From Leeia oryzae DSM 17879 (GTDB lineage Bacteria > Pseudomonadota > Gammaproteobacteria > Burkholderiales > Leeiaceae), in assembly GCF_000376945.1 (NCBI RefSeq), contig NZ_AQXU01000025.1:124001-188000 (forward strand): DNA of 64,000 bases, written 5' to 3'. Every line of letters starts with the position of its first letter. Position 1 is the stretch's first letter. Made by a program: the position numbers and the translations under genes. Shown here piece by piece: positions 39,772-49,299 of the stretch. Under the pieces are notes generated by a model that had not been told where the DNA came from, did no database searches, and was given only the letters and a program-made list of their open reading frames with translations.

Positions 39772-40554
39772 ATGCCATCACATCCGTTTCTTGCCTGCCC
39801 GAAATGCAAAGCCGATACCCGCCTGCCCGATGGTCATCTGACCGAGATTTGTCCGGGCTGCGGTCTGGTGTTTGCCAAATTCCTGGAGGCGCAAACACCT
39901 CCGTCCGCAGAAATCACGATCTTCCCTGCAGACACTGCGGGCAAAGTAGGACTTTGGAACCGGTTGATTGCTCCACCTGCCGATGATGATCAATTACCGG
40001 ACCATGACCTGTGGTGGGCACGTGCGATTGGTCTGATCCTGCTGTGCATCTGGGGGGGTTATTTCATCACCATGAACTGGCGCGACAACCAGATCGGCAT
40101 GTCGTTCATGCATCATGTCAATCTGGTGTTTCATGAAGCCGGCCACGTCATCTTCATCCCTTTCGGGCATTTCATGACCATTCTGGGCGGTAGCCTGTTT
40201 CAGGTCTTGTGGCCCCTGATCCTGAGCGGCGCCTTTCTGTTGAAGTACAATAATCCGTTTGCCGCCAGCGTGTGTCTGGCCTGGGCAGGGCAAAGCCTGA
40301 TGGACGTCGCACCTTATATTGGCGATGCACGAGCCTTGCAGTTACCACTGATTGGTGAATACTCGGAAGACATGGTGGACATGCGGGCAGACCGGCATGA
40401 CTGGCATAACATTCTGGGGGATCTTGGCTGGCTGGCGCACGACCAGCAACTGGCGACGCTGGCCCATGTGACCGGCAGTGCCTTGACGATACTGGCCATG
40501 CTCTGGGCCGGCCTGATAGTGCGGGCACAATATCAGCAACACAAACAGGCCTGA
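39772..40554 (+). CDS. Membrane protein with zinc ribbon and HEAGH motif
   Basis: The 260-residue protein starts with a zinc ribbon (CPKCKADTRL, then CPGCGLVFA; four Cys in residues 9-31), followed by hydrophobic segments. The sequence VFHEAGHVIFIPFGH (HEAGH near residue 124) matches the HExxH zinc-protease consensus, and MDVAPYIGDAR could supply a further metal ligand. This recalls M50 intramembrane proteases, but the fit is partial. It is divergent from tatD. The function is unknown and an enzymatic role is inference. Confidence 0.65.
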   Translation: MPSHPFLACPKCKADTRLPDGHLTEICPGCGLVFAKFLEAQTPPSAEITIFPADTAGKVGLWNRLIAPPADDDQLPDHDLWWARAIGLILLCIWGGYFITMNWRDNQIGMSFMHHVNLVFHEAGHVIFIPFGHFMTILGGSLFQVLWPLILSGAFLLKYNNPFAASVCLAWAGQSLMDVAPYIGDARALQLPLIGEYSEDMVDMRADRHDWHNILGDLGWLAHDQQLATLAHVTGSALTILAMLWAGLIVRAQYQQHKQA

Positions 40555-40597
40555 CGGTCGGGGCACTGCAACCGCCCCGGTCCGTGATTGACATCGT

Positions 40598-41092
40598 TTA
40601 CGCGGTAGCGGCCAGCTTTGTCAGGGCATCACCGGTCACGCGGCAGATGCGCCATTCCGGCATCACCATGGCGCCCATGGCTTCATACATGTCAATCGCG
40701 TTCTGGTTCCAGTCCAGCACGCTCCATTCAAAACGCGCAAAACCACGTTCCACGGCTTCTGCTGCCAAAGCCTTGAGCAAAGCCTTGGCGTACCCGCGGC
40801 CACGCGCAGCCGGCTTGACGTACAAGTCTTCCAGATACAGACCGGCACGCCCGGCAAACGTCGAATAATTGCGGAAGTACAGGGCAAAGGCCACCACGTC
40901 ACCGGCTTCTTCCACCACTTTGGCGTAGATGTGTGACTTTTCACCACACAAGTGCTGATGCAAGTCGGCTTCAGTGGCTACGACCATATGCGTCAGTTGC
41001 TCAAATTCAGCCAGTTCAAGAATCATGCCATGAATCGCAGACACGTCAGCCGCGGTAGCTTCACGCAATACAAAAGGGACATCAAAAGACAT
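40598..41092 (-). CDS. GNAT-family N-acetyltransferase
   Basis: The 164-residue protein has the GNAT fold: the acetyl-CoA motif is VKPAARGRGYAKALLKAL, preceded by the strand LYLEDLYV and followed by WSVLDWNQNAIDMYEAMGA. The start MSFDVPFVLREA at 41092 is preferred because it begins right before the family core; an upstream frame is likely non-coding. The substrate is unknown. It converges with the zinc-ribbon gene. Confidence 0.85.
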   Translation of the reverse strand: MSFDVPFVLREATAADVSAIHGMILELAEFEQLTHMVVATEADLHQHLCGEKSHIYAKVVEEAGDVVAFALYFRNYSTFAGRAGLYLEDLYVKPAARGRGYAKALLKALAAEAVERGFARFEWSVLDWNQNAIDMYEAMGAMVMPEWRICRVTGDALTKLAATA

Positions 41093-41220
41093 AGCACATC
41101 CATGAGTAAAATGAGTTGGGGAATTGCGCCACAAGGCAGTCATGCGCTAGCGGCGTCAAAGAACATACATCAAGTCATTCGGGCTGCCAATGACTAAAAC
41201 GGACAAGCAGAGGGACAGAT

Positions 41221-43422
41221 TCAGAGTTTGCGACGGCGGATGGTTTCGACTACCTGCATCACGTTGAGGTTACGCATGATGTCTTCCAGCTGGGCACGGC
41301 TCTGCACCTGCAGCAGGAAGCGGATAAAAGTAAAATTGGGACGTTGCTCGAACTCTTCGAGCTGAACATTCACGATATTGGCATTGTGGTCGGAAATCAC
41401 CGATGCCACCTGTGCCAGCACGCCACGGTCGTTCACGGCAATTACGTCCAGACCGGCTTCATAGGTTTTACCTGACGGCGGATCCCAGTCGATTTCGACC
41501 AGATTTTCCGGGTTCACGTCTGACTGAGTGACAGCCGGACAATCGGCCACATGCACCACCAATCCCTGGCCCTTGGTCACCAGACCGACAATCTTGTCAC
41601 CTGGCAACGGGTAACAGCACTTGCCATAATGCAGTGCGGAGCTTTCCCAGCCTCGCAACTGGATGGCAGGGATCTGCTGCTGTTCAGCCATTACTACGCC
41701 GCTCAGCTTCAGTAACGCACGTGCCACCACCATCGACAACTTCTTGCCCAGGCCAATATCGGTCAGCACTTCTTCTTTGGATTTGACGCCGATATCTTTG
41801 AGGTATTTGTCCCAGATGACTTCCGGCAAAGCCTCCCGTTGCGGTGCCAGGACATCCAGCGCCTGCTCCAGCAAGCTTTCGCCCAAAGCTACCGACTCGC
41901 TGAACTGCATGGTCTTGAGATAATGACGGATATGTGACCGTGCCTTGCCCGTCGATACAAACGACAGCCAGGATGGATTCGGGAAAGCGGCCGGGTCAGT
42001 GACCACCTCTACCCGGTCGCCACTGCGCAGACGGGTTCTCAGTGGCATCAGCTCGTAGTTGATGCGCGCAGCCACGCAATGCGTCCCGATATCGGTATGC
42101 ACGGCGTAGGCAAAATCAATCGCCGTTGCCCCTTGTGGCAAGGCCAGAATCCGCCCTTTCGGCGTAAACACATAGACTTCATCCGGGAACAGATCAACCT
42201 TGATGTGCTCCAGGAATTCGGCGGCATCTCCGCTTTCGGACTGGATATCCAGCAAACGCTGCAACCACTTGTGGGTGCGCTGCTGCGCATCGTTCAGGGT
42301 GCCGTCCGTGCTCTTGTACATCCAGTGCGATGCGATGCCGTCTTCGGCAGTGCGGTGCATTTCGCGCGTACGGATCTGCACTTCGATAGGCGTACCGTAC
42401 GGACCAAACAGGGTCGTATGCAAAGACTGGTAACCATTCGCCTTGGGAATGGCGATGTAATCCTTGAACTTGCCCGGAATCGGCTTGTACAGACTGTGCA
42501 AAACGCCCAGGGTCAGGTAACAGGTTGGCTCGTCTTCCACCACGACCCGGAAGCCATAGATGTCCAGCACTTCGGAAAACGTCAGGTGTTTTTCCTGCAT
42601 CTTTTTATAGATGCTGAACAGGTTCTTTTCGCGGCCGGCCACGGTGGCGGCCAGTTTGGCGTTATTGAGCTTTTGCTGGATGGCCGCCAGGATTTTATCA
42701 ATCAGCTGACGCCGGTTACCTCGTGCCGCTTTAACCGCCTTGGATAACACCTGATACCGGTTGGGGTGCAAAAAGCGGAAACTGAGGTCTTGCAAGTCCT
42801 GATACACGGCATTCAGGCCGATGCGGTTGGCAATCGGCGCATAAATATCCATGGTTTCGCGCGCAATCCGCCGCTGCTTTTCGGGGCGCATTACGTCCAG
42901 CGTGCGCATGTTGTGCAGCCGGTCGGCAATCTTGATCAGGATAATGCGGATATCACGAGCCATGGCCAGCAGCATTTTGCGGAAGTTTTCCGCCTGCGCT
43001 TCTTCATGGCTCTGGAATTCGATCTGCTCTAACTTGGACAACCCGTCGACCAGTTCGGCAACCGATTTGCCGAACAATTCTTGCAGTTCGTCCTTCGTTA
43101 CGGCCGTGTCTTCCACGACATCGTGCAACAGGGCAGCAGTCAGAACTTGCGGGTCAAGGTGCCAGTCGGCAAGGATGCTGGCAACGGCCAGCGGATGAGA
43201 CACATACGGCTCACCACTTTTGCGGTATTGCCCTTCGTGGGCTACTTCGCTGAAGCGGTAGGCTGCTTCAAGTGCTTTGATATCACTCTCGGGCAGGTAT
43301 TTCAGCTTGGCAAAAAATGCGGCGATTTCCTGCTCTAGCAAGGCAGTAGTCGAGCCTGCCGCAGGCGCACCCTTGGGTTCCACCAGGGTGGATTCGGCAG
43401 GATGAACAGCAGGCTCTTCCAT
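41221..43422 (-). CDS. spoT: Bifunctional (p)ppGpp synthetase/hydrolase SpoT/RelA
   Basis: The 733-residue protein has an N-terminal HD hydrolase domain (His100-Asp101 in LLHDVVEDT), a synthetase domain (NGYQSLHTTL and RTREMHRTAEDGIASHW), a TGS domain (FTPKGRILALPQGATAIDFAY) and a C-terminal ACT domain. Both catalytic sites look intact. The start at 43422 is chosen because upstream codons overlap rpoZ and lack family sequence. It lies 10 bp after rpoZ in the conserved gmk-rpoZ-spoT block. Confidence 0.96.
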   Translation of the reverse strand: MEEPAVHPAESTLVEPKGAPAAGSTTALLEQEIAAFFAKLKYLPESDIKALEAAYRFSEVAHEGQYRKSGEPYVSHPLAVASILADWHLDPQVLTAALLHDVVEDTAVTKDELQELFGKSVAELVDGLSKLEQIEFQSHEEAQAENFRKMLLAMARDIRIILIKIADRLHNMRTLDVMRPEKQRRIARETMDIYAPIANRIGLNAVYQDLQDLSFRFLHPNRYQVLSKAVKAARGNRRQLIDKILAAIQQKLNNAKLAATVAGREKNLFSIYKKMQEKHLTFSEVLDIYGFRVVVEDEPTCYLTLGVLHSLYKPIPGKFKDYIAIPKANGYQSLHTTLFGPYGTPIEVQIRTREMHRTAEDGIASHWMYKSTDGTLNDAQQRTHKWLQRLLDIQSESGDAAEFLEHIKVDLFPDEVYVFTPKGRILALPQGATAIDFAYAVHTDIGTHCVAARINYELMPLRTRLRSGDRVEVVTDPAAFPNPSWLSFVSTGKARSHIRHYLKTMQFSESVALGESLLEQALDVLAPQREALPEVIWDKYLKDIGVKSKEEVLTDIGLGKKLSMVVARALLKLSGVVMAEQQQIPAIQLRGWESSALHYGKCCYPLPGDKIVGLVTKGQGLVVHVADCPAVTQSDVNPENLVEIDWDPPSGKTYEAGLDVIAVNDRGVLAQVASVISDHNANIVNVQLEEFEQRPNFTFIRFLLQVQSRAQLEDIMRNLNVMQVVETIRRRKL

Positions 43423-43432
43423 GATCGCAAAC

Positions 43433-43639
43433 TCAGTCGCGATAACGCTTGGCGATATCTTCTGACAGTTTGCCTTGTGCCAGCTCGCGCAGCGCAACCA
43501 CTGTTGGCTTGTCACGCGCCTGATCGACCAGTGGTGTAGAACCATTGGCAATCTGGCGAGCACGTGTGGTTGCGGCCAGTGTCAGGTTATAACGGTTTGT
43601 GATGCGTTTCAGGCAATCATCAATTGTAATACGTGCCAT
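43433..43639 (-). CDS. rpoZ: RNA polymerase omega subunit RpoZ
   Basis: The 68-residue subunit helps assemble RNA polymerase. It has the family start [10 protein letters not shown] and the conserved [16 protein letters not shown]. It is followed 10 bp later by spoT on the same strand; gmk lies upstream. Confidence 0.95.
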   Translation of the reverse strand: MARITIDDCLKRITNRYNLTLAATTRARQIANGSTPLVDQARDKPTVVALRELAQGKLSEDIAKRYRD

Positions 43640-43835
43640 AGTGATTCACTCAGTTAAAAAACATTGAAAAACAGCCAGGGAGACCATGAACCAATCGGAA
43701 GATGCAGCCAATGCGCGGGGAGCAGTGCACAGAAAACGAGACATATCAGACAGATAGCAATGTTCCGGCACCGCACAGCGGCATTCAGGGTCTGCGCAGC
43801 GATTGATTCAGAGCATCCCAAGATGCAACTGCTTA

Positions 43836-43884
43836 AGGGAATATATTGTACCGGCTCGCACCTTTTAGGGCCAGTATATTCCCT
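43836..43884. other. 10-bp inverted repeat between rpoZ and gmk
   Basis: AGGGAATATA (43836-43845) and TATATTCCCT (43875-43884) are perfect complements separated by 29 bp. The location is the upstream region of rpoZ. No known site type was recognised. Confidence 0.4.
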
Positions 43885-43912
43885 CAACGCAATTGCACGG
43901 TTGATAGTGTAC

Positions 43913-44530
43913 TTATACGCCTTTTAGCTCGGCAATCAAAGTACCAAACTTGAGCGACTGGTTTTCCAGACGCAAACGGGCTGCCCGGACGATGCTGATG
44001 ATGTCGTGCACAGACTCGTCAATATGCTGGTTCACGATCACATAATCATATTCGTCAACATGGCGAATCTCGTCCTGTGCCGATTTCAGACGCACCTGGA
44101 TGGCCTCTTCCGCATCTTTGCCACGTCCGCGCAAGCGCTGTTCCAGCACTTCCAGCGATGGCGGCAGAATAAAGATGGAGATGGCTTCCGGGAACAGGCG
44201 GCGAACCTGCTGCGCCCCCTGCCAGTCGATCTCCAGCAAAATATCCTGGCCGGTCGCCAGTTGTTCACGAATCCATTTCTCCGAAGTGCCGTAGAAGTTA
44301 CCGTACACTTCGGCGTGTTCGAGCAGCTCGCTGCGTTCGATCATGCCCAGAAACGTATCACGGCTGACAAAATGGTAGTCTTGTCCGTTGGTTTCGCCCG
44401 CACGCGGCGCGCGGGTGGTAAAGGAGACCGACAAACGCACATTGGCATCGGCTGCCAACAGGGCGGAAACCAGCGTTGTTTTTCCTGCACCGGAGGGTGC
44501 AGCCACAATGAAAATGTTACCTTTTTGCAT
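43913..44530 (-). CDS. gmk: Guanylate kinase Gmk
   Basis: The 205-residue enzyme phosphorylates GMP to GDP. The P-loop is PSGAGKTT (residues 12-19), followed by VSFTTRAPRAGETNGQDYHF for GMP binding and ILLEIDWQGAQQVR. It is upstream of rpoZ and spoT, which links nucleotide supply and stringent response in the same block. Confidence 0.96.
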   Translation of the reverse strand: MQKGNIFIVAAPSGAGKTTLVSALLAADANVRLSVSFTTRAPRAGETNGQDYHFVSRDTFLGMIERSELLEHAEVYGNFYGTSEKWIREQLATGQDILLEIDWQGAQQVRRLFPEAISIFILPPSLEVLEQRLRGRGKDAEEAIQVRLKSAQDEIRHVDEYDYVIVNQHIDESVHDIISIVRAARLRLENQSLKFGTLIAELKGV

Positions 44531-44710
44531 AGCGAATTGAGTACCTTCGTGTTTTTATTCCAATACAGGCTGCGATACGGATGGGTACAACGGGCATTGA
44601 AATGAGACACAAAACCATCTCATCAAGGTTTGAGCGTAACACAAGGTTACAAAAAATTTAACCGGTTCATGATGATTTCGACTCAGATTGTCGGATTGGT
44701 ATAAAACTGC

Positions 44711-44748
44711 ACCCTCTGGCAGGGCTCTTGTGCGCCCTGCCAGAGGGT
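44711..44748 (-). terminator. Hairpin downstream of yicC, weak terminator
   Basis: Arms ACCCTCTGGCAGGGC and GCCCTGCCAGAGGGT (15 bp) flank 8 bases. On the minus strand GCAGTTTT follows, so the T-run is short. Confidence 0.65.
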
Positions 44749-44773
44749 ATCCAGCATACTGCCATAACGGGCG

Positions 44774-45640
44774 TTACTCGATATTTTGTACTTGCTCGCG
44801 CATTTGCTCGATCAGCACTTTCATGTCGAGCGATGCCTGGGTGAACTCCATGGAAGCAGCTTTTGAGCCCAGGGTATTGGCTTCACGATGCAGTTCTTGC
44901 ATCAGAAAATCCAGTCGTTTGCCCACCACGCCACCTTTCTTGAGGATGCGGCGGACTTCGGTACAGTGCGCCACCAGGCGGCTCAGCTCTTCATCCACGT
45001 CGATCTTCTGGGCAAACAGGGCAACCTCCTGCTGAATGCGGGATTCATCCCCTTGCGCCAGTACCTCTTGCAGGCGTTCGGTCATCTTCTGCTGATAGGC
45101 AGCGACGACGGCCGGCATTTGCGGGGTAATCACCGCCACCAGACGCTCGATACCCTCAATGCGCTCCAGCAGCATGACAGCCAGTTTTTCACCTTCGCGC
45201 AAGCGGGTGGCAATAAAGTCATCCAGCACGGCTTCTATGGCTTGCTTGACGATGTTGGCCAATTCTTCTGTATCCACAGCATCGCCGTTCAGCACGCCCG
45301 GCCAGCGCAAAATATCGGCCACAGACAAGCCGCGCGCACCACCAGCCAGCGCCAGTACCTGCTGCTCGGCTGCCAGCAAGGCACTGACCGTTCCCTGATT
45401 GACCTGCAATGAAGGCGCCTGATCGGGTCTTGGCACGACGCCCGCCCGGCATTCAAGCTTGCCGCGGTTCAGCCTGGCGGACAGGCTTTCACGCATCAGG
45501 GGTTCAAACTGGCGAAATTCTTCGGGCAGGCGGAAGGTTGCATCCAGAAAACGATGGTTGACCGCCTTCAATTCCAACGTCATCATCCCAACTGGCGTTG
45601 GAATGGTTTTGACGGCATACCCGGTCATGCTCGCAATCAT
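44774..45640 (-). CDS. yicC: YicC-family endoribonuclease
   Basis: The 288-residue protein starts MIASMTGYA, the family hallmark. The C-terminal part has GKRLDFLMQELHREANTLGSK, also characteristic. YicC is an RNA endonuclease involved in small-RNA turnover. The start at 45640 has AAGGAT upstream; a TTG five codons earlier is possible. It is divergent from the kinase gene. Confidence 0.93.
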   Translation of the reverse strand: MIASMTGYAVKTIPTPVGMMTLELKAVNHRFLDATFRLPEEFRQFEPLMRESLSARLNRGKLECRAGVVPRPDQAPSLQVNQGTVSALLAAEQQVLALAGGARGLSVADILRWPGVLNGDAVDTEELANIVKQAIEAVLDDFIATRLREGEKLAVMLLERIEGIERLVAVITPQMPAVVAAYQQKMTERLQEVLAQGDESRIQQEVALFAQKIDVDEELSRLVAHCTEVRRILKKGGVVGKRLDFLMQELHREANTLGSKAASMEFTQASLDMKVLIEQMREQVQNIE

Positions 45641-45874
45641 GCATAATCCTTTCAAAACGCCGAAAATACGGCTTTAGGCTTTACAAGCCATAATTGAACA
45701 ACAGACAATTCCCTGCCCGGCCAGTAAAACCGCAAATGTTGCGACAATCTGTTCGGGTTTGTTGGTACAGTGGTATAAGCTTGACAACCAGGTCTGATCA
45801 TCATTAACCATTTCACGCGATGACATACGCAATACGGCACTTTCCCCCACACAAAAAAACAGGTGCGGCACCGC

Positions 45875-46828
45875 ATGGGTCAACAAGTCAATTTACCACT
45901 GCCTAACGGGTATCAATTACAGGATTATACCATTGTAAAACCCCTTAGCTCGGGCGGGTTTAGCATGGTGTATCTGGCAACAGATGCCGATACCCTGCCA
46001 GTGGCCATTAAAGAATATATGCCAAGCTCGCTGGTGTTGCGCACCGGGGGCGACATCATCGTGCCGGAGAACCCGGACTACCTGCCAACCTTCCGCTACG
46101 GCCTGAAGTGCTTTTTTGAGGAAGGCAAGGCACTGGCTGGCATCAGCCACCCCAATGTCGTCAGGGTGCTCAACTTTTTCCGCGCCAACGAAACCGTGTA
46201 CATGGTAATGAGCTATGAACAGGGACGCACGCTGCAAAAGGAAATCCAGCTGCGCCAGAACGAGCCGCTGAAAGAAAGCATGATCCGGCTGGTATTTGGC
46301 CAACTGCTCAATGGCCTGCGTGAAGTGCACCTGCACAAGATACTGCATCTGGATATCAAGCCGGCCAACATCTACATTCGTCAGGATGGTACCCCGCTGC
46401 TGCTCGACTTTGGCTCCGCCCGCCAGACCTTTACCCAGAACAACCCGCGCCTGTCGCCGATGTTTACCCCGGGCTTTGCTCCGCCAGAACAATACCGTGA
46501 CCGCGACAACCTGGGCCCATGGAGCGACATCTATAGCGTGGGGGCCAGCATTTATGCCTGCATGGCCGCCCATGCACCGCAAGCCGGGGATCTGCGCATG
46601 ATGGACGACAAGTACATGCCCGCTGGCAAGCTATGGAAAGGGATTTACTCCCAGGACCTGCTCGACATTGTGGACTGGTGTCTGGAACTGGATTTTCTGA
46701 ACCGTCCGCAATCGGTGTTGCAACTGCAAAAAGAATTGCTGCGCAACGACTACAAAGTGCCAGAGCCTGGGCTGACCCAGCGTCTCCGGAAGTTTTTCAG
46801 TCAAGACATGTTTGCCCGCAAACGATAA
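45875..46828 (+). CDS. Serine/threonine protein kinase
   Basis: The 317-residue Hanks-type kinase has a glycine-rich loop (LSSGGFSMVYLA), invariant Lys46 (VAIKEY), the catalytic loop HLDIKPAN (Asp160, Lys162, Asn165) and Asp178 of the DFG motif. The HRD arginine is Leu, as in some bacterial kinases, so activation may not need activation-loop phosphorylation. No membrane segment or sensor domain follows. The ATG at 45875 is chosen with AGGTG upstream; a GTG at 45863 is also possible. The PP2C gene follows by 9 bp. Confidence 0.9.
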   Translation: MGQQVNLPLPNGYQLQDYTIVKPLSSGGFSMVYLATDADTLPVAIKEYMPSSLVLRTGGDIIVPENPDYLPTFRYGLKCFFEEGKALAGISHPNVVRVLNFFRANETVYMVMSYEQGRTLQKEIQLRQNEPLKESMIRLVFGQLLNGLREVHLHKILHLDIKPANIYIRQDGTPLLLDFGSARQTFTQNNPRLSPMFTPGFAPPEQYRDRDNLGPWSDIYSVGASIYACMAAHAPQAGDLRMMDDKYMPAGKLWKGIYSQDLLDIVDWCLELDFLNRPQSVLQLQKELLRNDYKVPEPGLTQRLRKFFSQDMFARKR

Positions 46829-46837
46829 GGCCAAACC

Positions 46838-47755
46838 ATGAAGTTCTCTATTTATCAGGAAAGCCGGCGTGGGGGCCGCAAGTACAATCAGGACCGCATG
46901 GGCTACAGTTACAGCCGGGACGCCTTGCTGCTGGTGATCGCCGATGGCATGGGCGGGCACCTGCAGGGCGAAATTGCGGCCCAGATCGCCGTCGAGATGC
47001 TGATCCGCCAGTTCGAAGCGGCCGCCAAGCCGGTCATCAAGGAGCCGACTGCATTCATGTACGAGGCCATTCATCAGGCCCACGAGGCGATTCTGGATTA
47101 CACCCGCAAGAACCAGCTACTGGAAAGCCCGCGTACGACCATCGTCACCTGCATCGTTCAGGGCAACATGGCCTACTGGGCGCATGTCGGGGATTCCCGC
47201 CTGTATTTCTTTCATAAGGGCGTACAGCAGCATGTGACTACTGATCATTCGCGGGTGCAGCAATTGATCCAGATGGGGAAAATCACCCCGGAACAGGCCA
47301 TGACCCACCCGGACCGGAACAAGATTTACAACTGTCTGGGCAGTGCATTCCCGCCCGAAGTGGAGTTATCCCCGCGTCGCCCCATTACAAATGGCGATAC
47401 CATTCTGCTGTGCACGGATGGCCTGTGGGGCACGCTAGACCCGGCGGAGCTTCAGCAATACCTGGGCCAGTTCCCGGTACTGTATGCCTTGCCGCAACTG
47501 ATGGACAAGGCGGAGTTCAATGGCGGAAAATTTGGTGACAACCTGACGGCGCTGGGCATTACCTGGCTAGAGGAAGATGACCTTAGCCAGAGCACTGCCA
47601 CATCCACCCTGAAAATGTCAGCGAACGACGTCAACAGCCAGCTCGATACCATCCGTGTGGATGATGATCTGAAATCCAGTGGCGAAGTCACGGATGAAGA
47701 CATCGAAAAGGCGATTGCCGAAATCCAGAACGCCATCAAGCGCTATACCAATTAA
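46838..47755 (+). CDS. PP2C-family serine/threonine phosphatase
   Basis: The 305-residue phosphatase has the metal-binding motifs GRKYNQDRMGY, VIADGMGGH, HVGDSRLYFF and DNLTALGITW. It lies 9 bp after the kinase gene, so the pair should act on the same substrates. A C-terminal extension of about 60 acidic residues after the catalytic domain has no recognised domain. The pair precedes rph. Confidence 0.92.
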   Translation: MKFSIYQESRRGGRKYNQDRMGYSYSRDALLLVIADGMGGHLQGEIAAQIAVEMLIRQFEAAAKPVIKEPTAFMYEAIHQAHEAILDYTRKNQLLESPRTTIVTCIVQGNMAYWAHVGDSRLYFFHKGVQQHVTTDHSRVQQLIQMGKITPEQAMTHPDRNKIYNCLGSAFPPEVELSPRRPITNGDTILLCTDGLWGTLDPAELQQYLGQFPVLYALPQLMDKAEFNGGKFGDNLTALGITWLEEDDLSQSTATSTLKMSANDVNSQLDTIRVDDDLKSSGEVTDEDIEKAIAEIQNAIKRYTN

Positions 47756-47870
47756 GGCACCTGTATAGTACGATCCGTGCCCGATGGCGTGCCCGCCCCT
47801 GAAAAGCTGGGCGAACCGCATCAGGCCTGGCATTTACCCGTAACATTTATCGACTTTTGAAGGACAACGC

Positions 47871-48587
47871 ATGCGCCCATCCGGCCGTTTACCCACCCAG
47901 CTTCGCCAAGTGACGATTACCCGCAACTTCACCCGTCATGCCGAAGGCAGTGTTCTGGTCTGCTTTGGCGATACGCAAGTCATCTGTACCGCCTCGGTGG
48001 AAGAAAACATTCCGTCTTTTCTGAAGGGCAAAGGGCAAGGCTGGCTGACGGCAGAATACGGCATGCTGCCACGCTCTACCAACAGCCGCATGAAACGCGA
48101 AGCCGCCAGTGGCAAACAAAGCGGTCGCACCCAGGAAATCCAGCGCCTGATCGGCCGCAGCCTGCGTGCCGTTGTAGATTTGACTGCATTGGGTGAGCGG
48201 CAAATCCTGATTGACTGTGATGTTATCCAGGCCGACGGCGGCACACGTACCGCCAGCATTACCGGTGCCTTTGTGGCCGTGCATGATGCCCTGTCCCTGC
48301 TGGTCAAAAAAGGCCTGCTACCTTCCCTGCCAATCAAGGACCACATTGCCGCCATTTCTGTAGGCATGTTTGAAGGCAAGCCCGTGCTGGATCTGGATTA
48401 TCTGGAAGACTCGGATTGCGATACCGATATGAACGTGGTCATGACCGGCAGTGGCCACTTTGTCGAAGTCCAAGGTACCGCAGAAGGAGAAGCCTTCAGC
48501 CGCGAAGACATGAATGCTTTACTGGACTTGGCTACCAGCGGCATTGCCGAACTGGTTGCATTACAAAAAGCGGCGCTGGCCGGTTGA
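47871..48587 (+). CDS. rph: Ribonuclease PH
   Basis: The 238-residue phosphorolytic 3'-exoribonuclease trims tRNA precursors. The start [14 protein letters not shown], the basic [17 protein letters not shown] and [18 protein letters not shown] are all characteristic. The length equals that of E. coli RNase PH. It lies 115 bp after the phosphatase gene; rdgB, often next, is not here. Confidence 0.96.
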   Translation: MRPSGRLPTQLRQVTITRNFTRHAEGSVLVCFGDTQVICTASVEENIPSFLKGKGQGWLTAEYGMLPRSTNSRMKREAASGKQSGRTQEIQRLIGRSLRAVVDLTALGERQILIDCDVIQADGGTRTASITGAFVAVHDALSLLVKKGLLPSLPIKDHIAAISVGMFEGKPVLDLDYLEDSDCDTDMNVVMTGSGHFVEVQGTAEGEAFSREDMNALLDLATSGIAELVALQKAALAG

Positions 48588-48639
48588 TATAGACATCCCT
48601 GAACAGCCCGGCGTCACTCGGCCGGGCAAAACGGCTGGC

Positions 48640-49269
48640 TTACAGCGCCATCAGCATATTGCGGGTAAAGGACAGCAACTGCTGTCCTTTGTTTTGATAG
48701 GCATAGGTGGCCTGGCTGGCAAACACGAACGATTCGCCGGCCCTGACCACATGCACCCGTCCCTGGGTGATCAGCGACAGCTCGCCTGATATCACATAAT
48801 GGATTTCCTGATACCCGACCGGGTCTGCCTCGGACTGATAGACATCGCCCGGGGCCAGTTGCCAGTACCATAGCTCAACCGTGGTGCCGCCGCTCGGCAC
48901 GCTTTGCAGCAAGGTGGCGTGGCTGGAAGGCTGTTTGCCCTGCCAGACCCGGATCGGCGCCATGGCAGATTGCGGGTCCTGCTGGGGGGCGCGGACAATC
49001 CGGTCAAACGACACCCCGAGGGCATTGGCCAGGCGGTCTACCGTGGCAATGCTGACATTGCTTTCCCCTGCCTCGATATTGACCAGCATGCGGCGGCTGA
49101 CGCCAGCAAGGCCGGCCAGATGTACCTGACTCCATCCCTTTTGCTGTCTGGCGTGTTTGATATTGGCAGATACGTGCTGGATCACCTGGATGTGGCCAGC
49201 ACTTTCTTCTGTCGTGCTTGCCTCCATGCCAGATGGGGCAGTATATTGCTCATGTTGCTGTCCAGACAT
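48640..49269 (-). CDS. XRE-family regulator with C-terminal cupin domain
   Basis: The 209-residue protein has an N-terminal helix-turn-helix (residues about 33-88: NIKHARQQKGWSQVHLAGLAG and SRRMLVNIEAG) and a C-terminal cupin (YQEIHYVISGELSLI). Such regulators often sense small molecules. It is divergent from the DMT exporter gene, which it probably controls. The signal is unknown. Confidence 0.85.
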   Translation of the reverse strand: MSGQQHEQYTAPSGMEASTTEESAGHIQVIQHVSANIKHARQQKGWSQVHLAGLAGVSRRMLVNIEAGESNVSIATVDRLANALGVSFDRIVRAPQQDPQSAMAPIRVWQGKQPSSHATLLQSVPSGGTTVELWYWQLAPGDVYQSEADPVGYQEIHYVISGELSLITQGRVHVVRAGESFVFASQATYAYQNKGQQLLSFTRNMLMAL

Positions 49270-49299
49270 AACTTACCTTTCAATCAAAAGCCAGAATCC

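Noticed and set aside
39716-39898. Upstream extension of tatD
   Set aside because: It lacks family sequence and overlaps the divergent zinc-ribbon gene.
48606-48627. GCCCGGC/GCCGGGC hairpin after rph
   Set aside because: No T-run on either strand, so not called a terminator.
48904-49299. N-terminal extension of the DMT transporter frame
   Set aside because: It runs antisense through the XRE-cupin regulator; the family start is at 49300.
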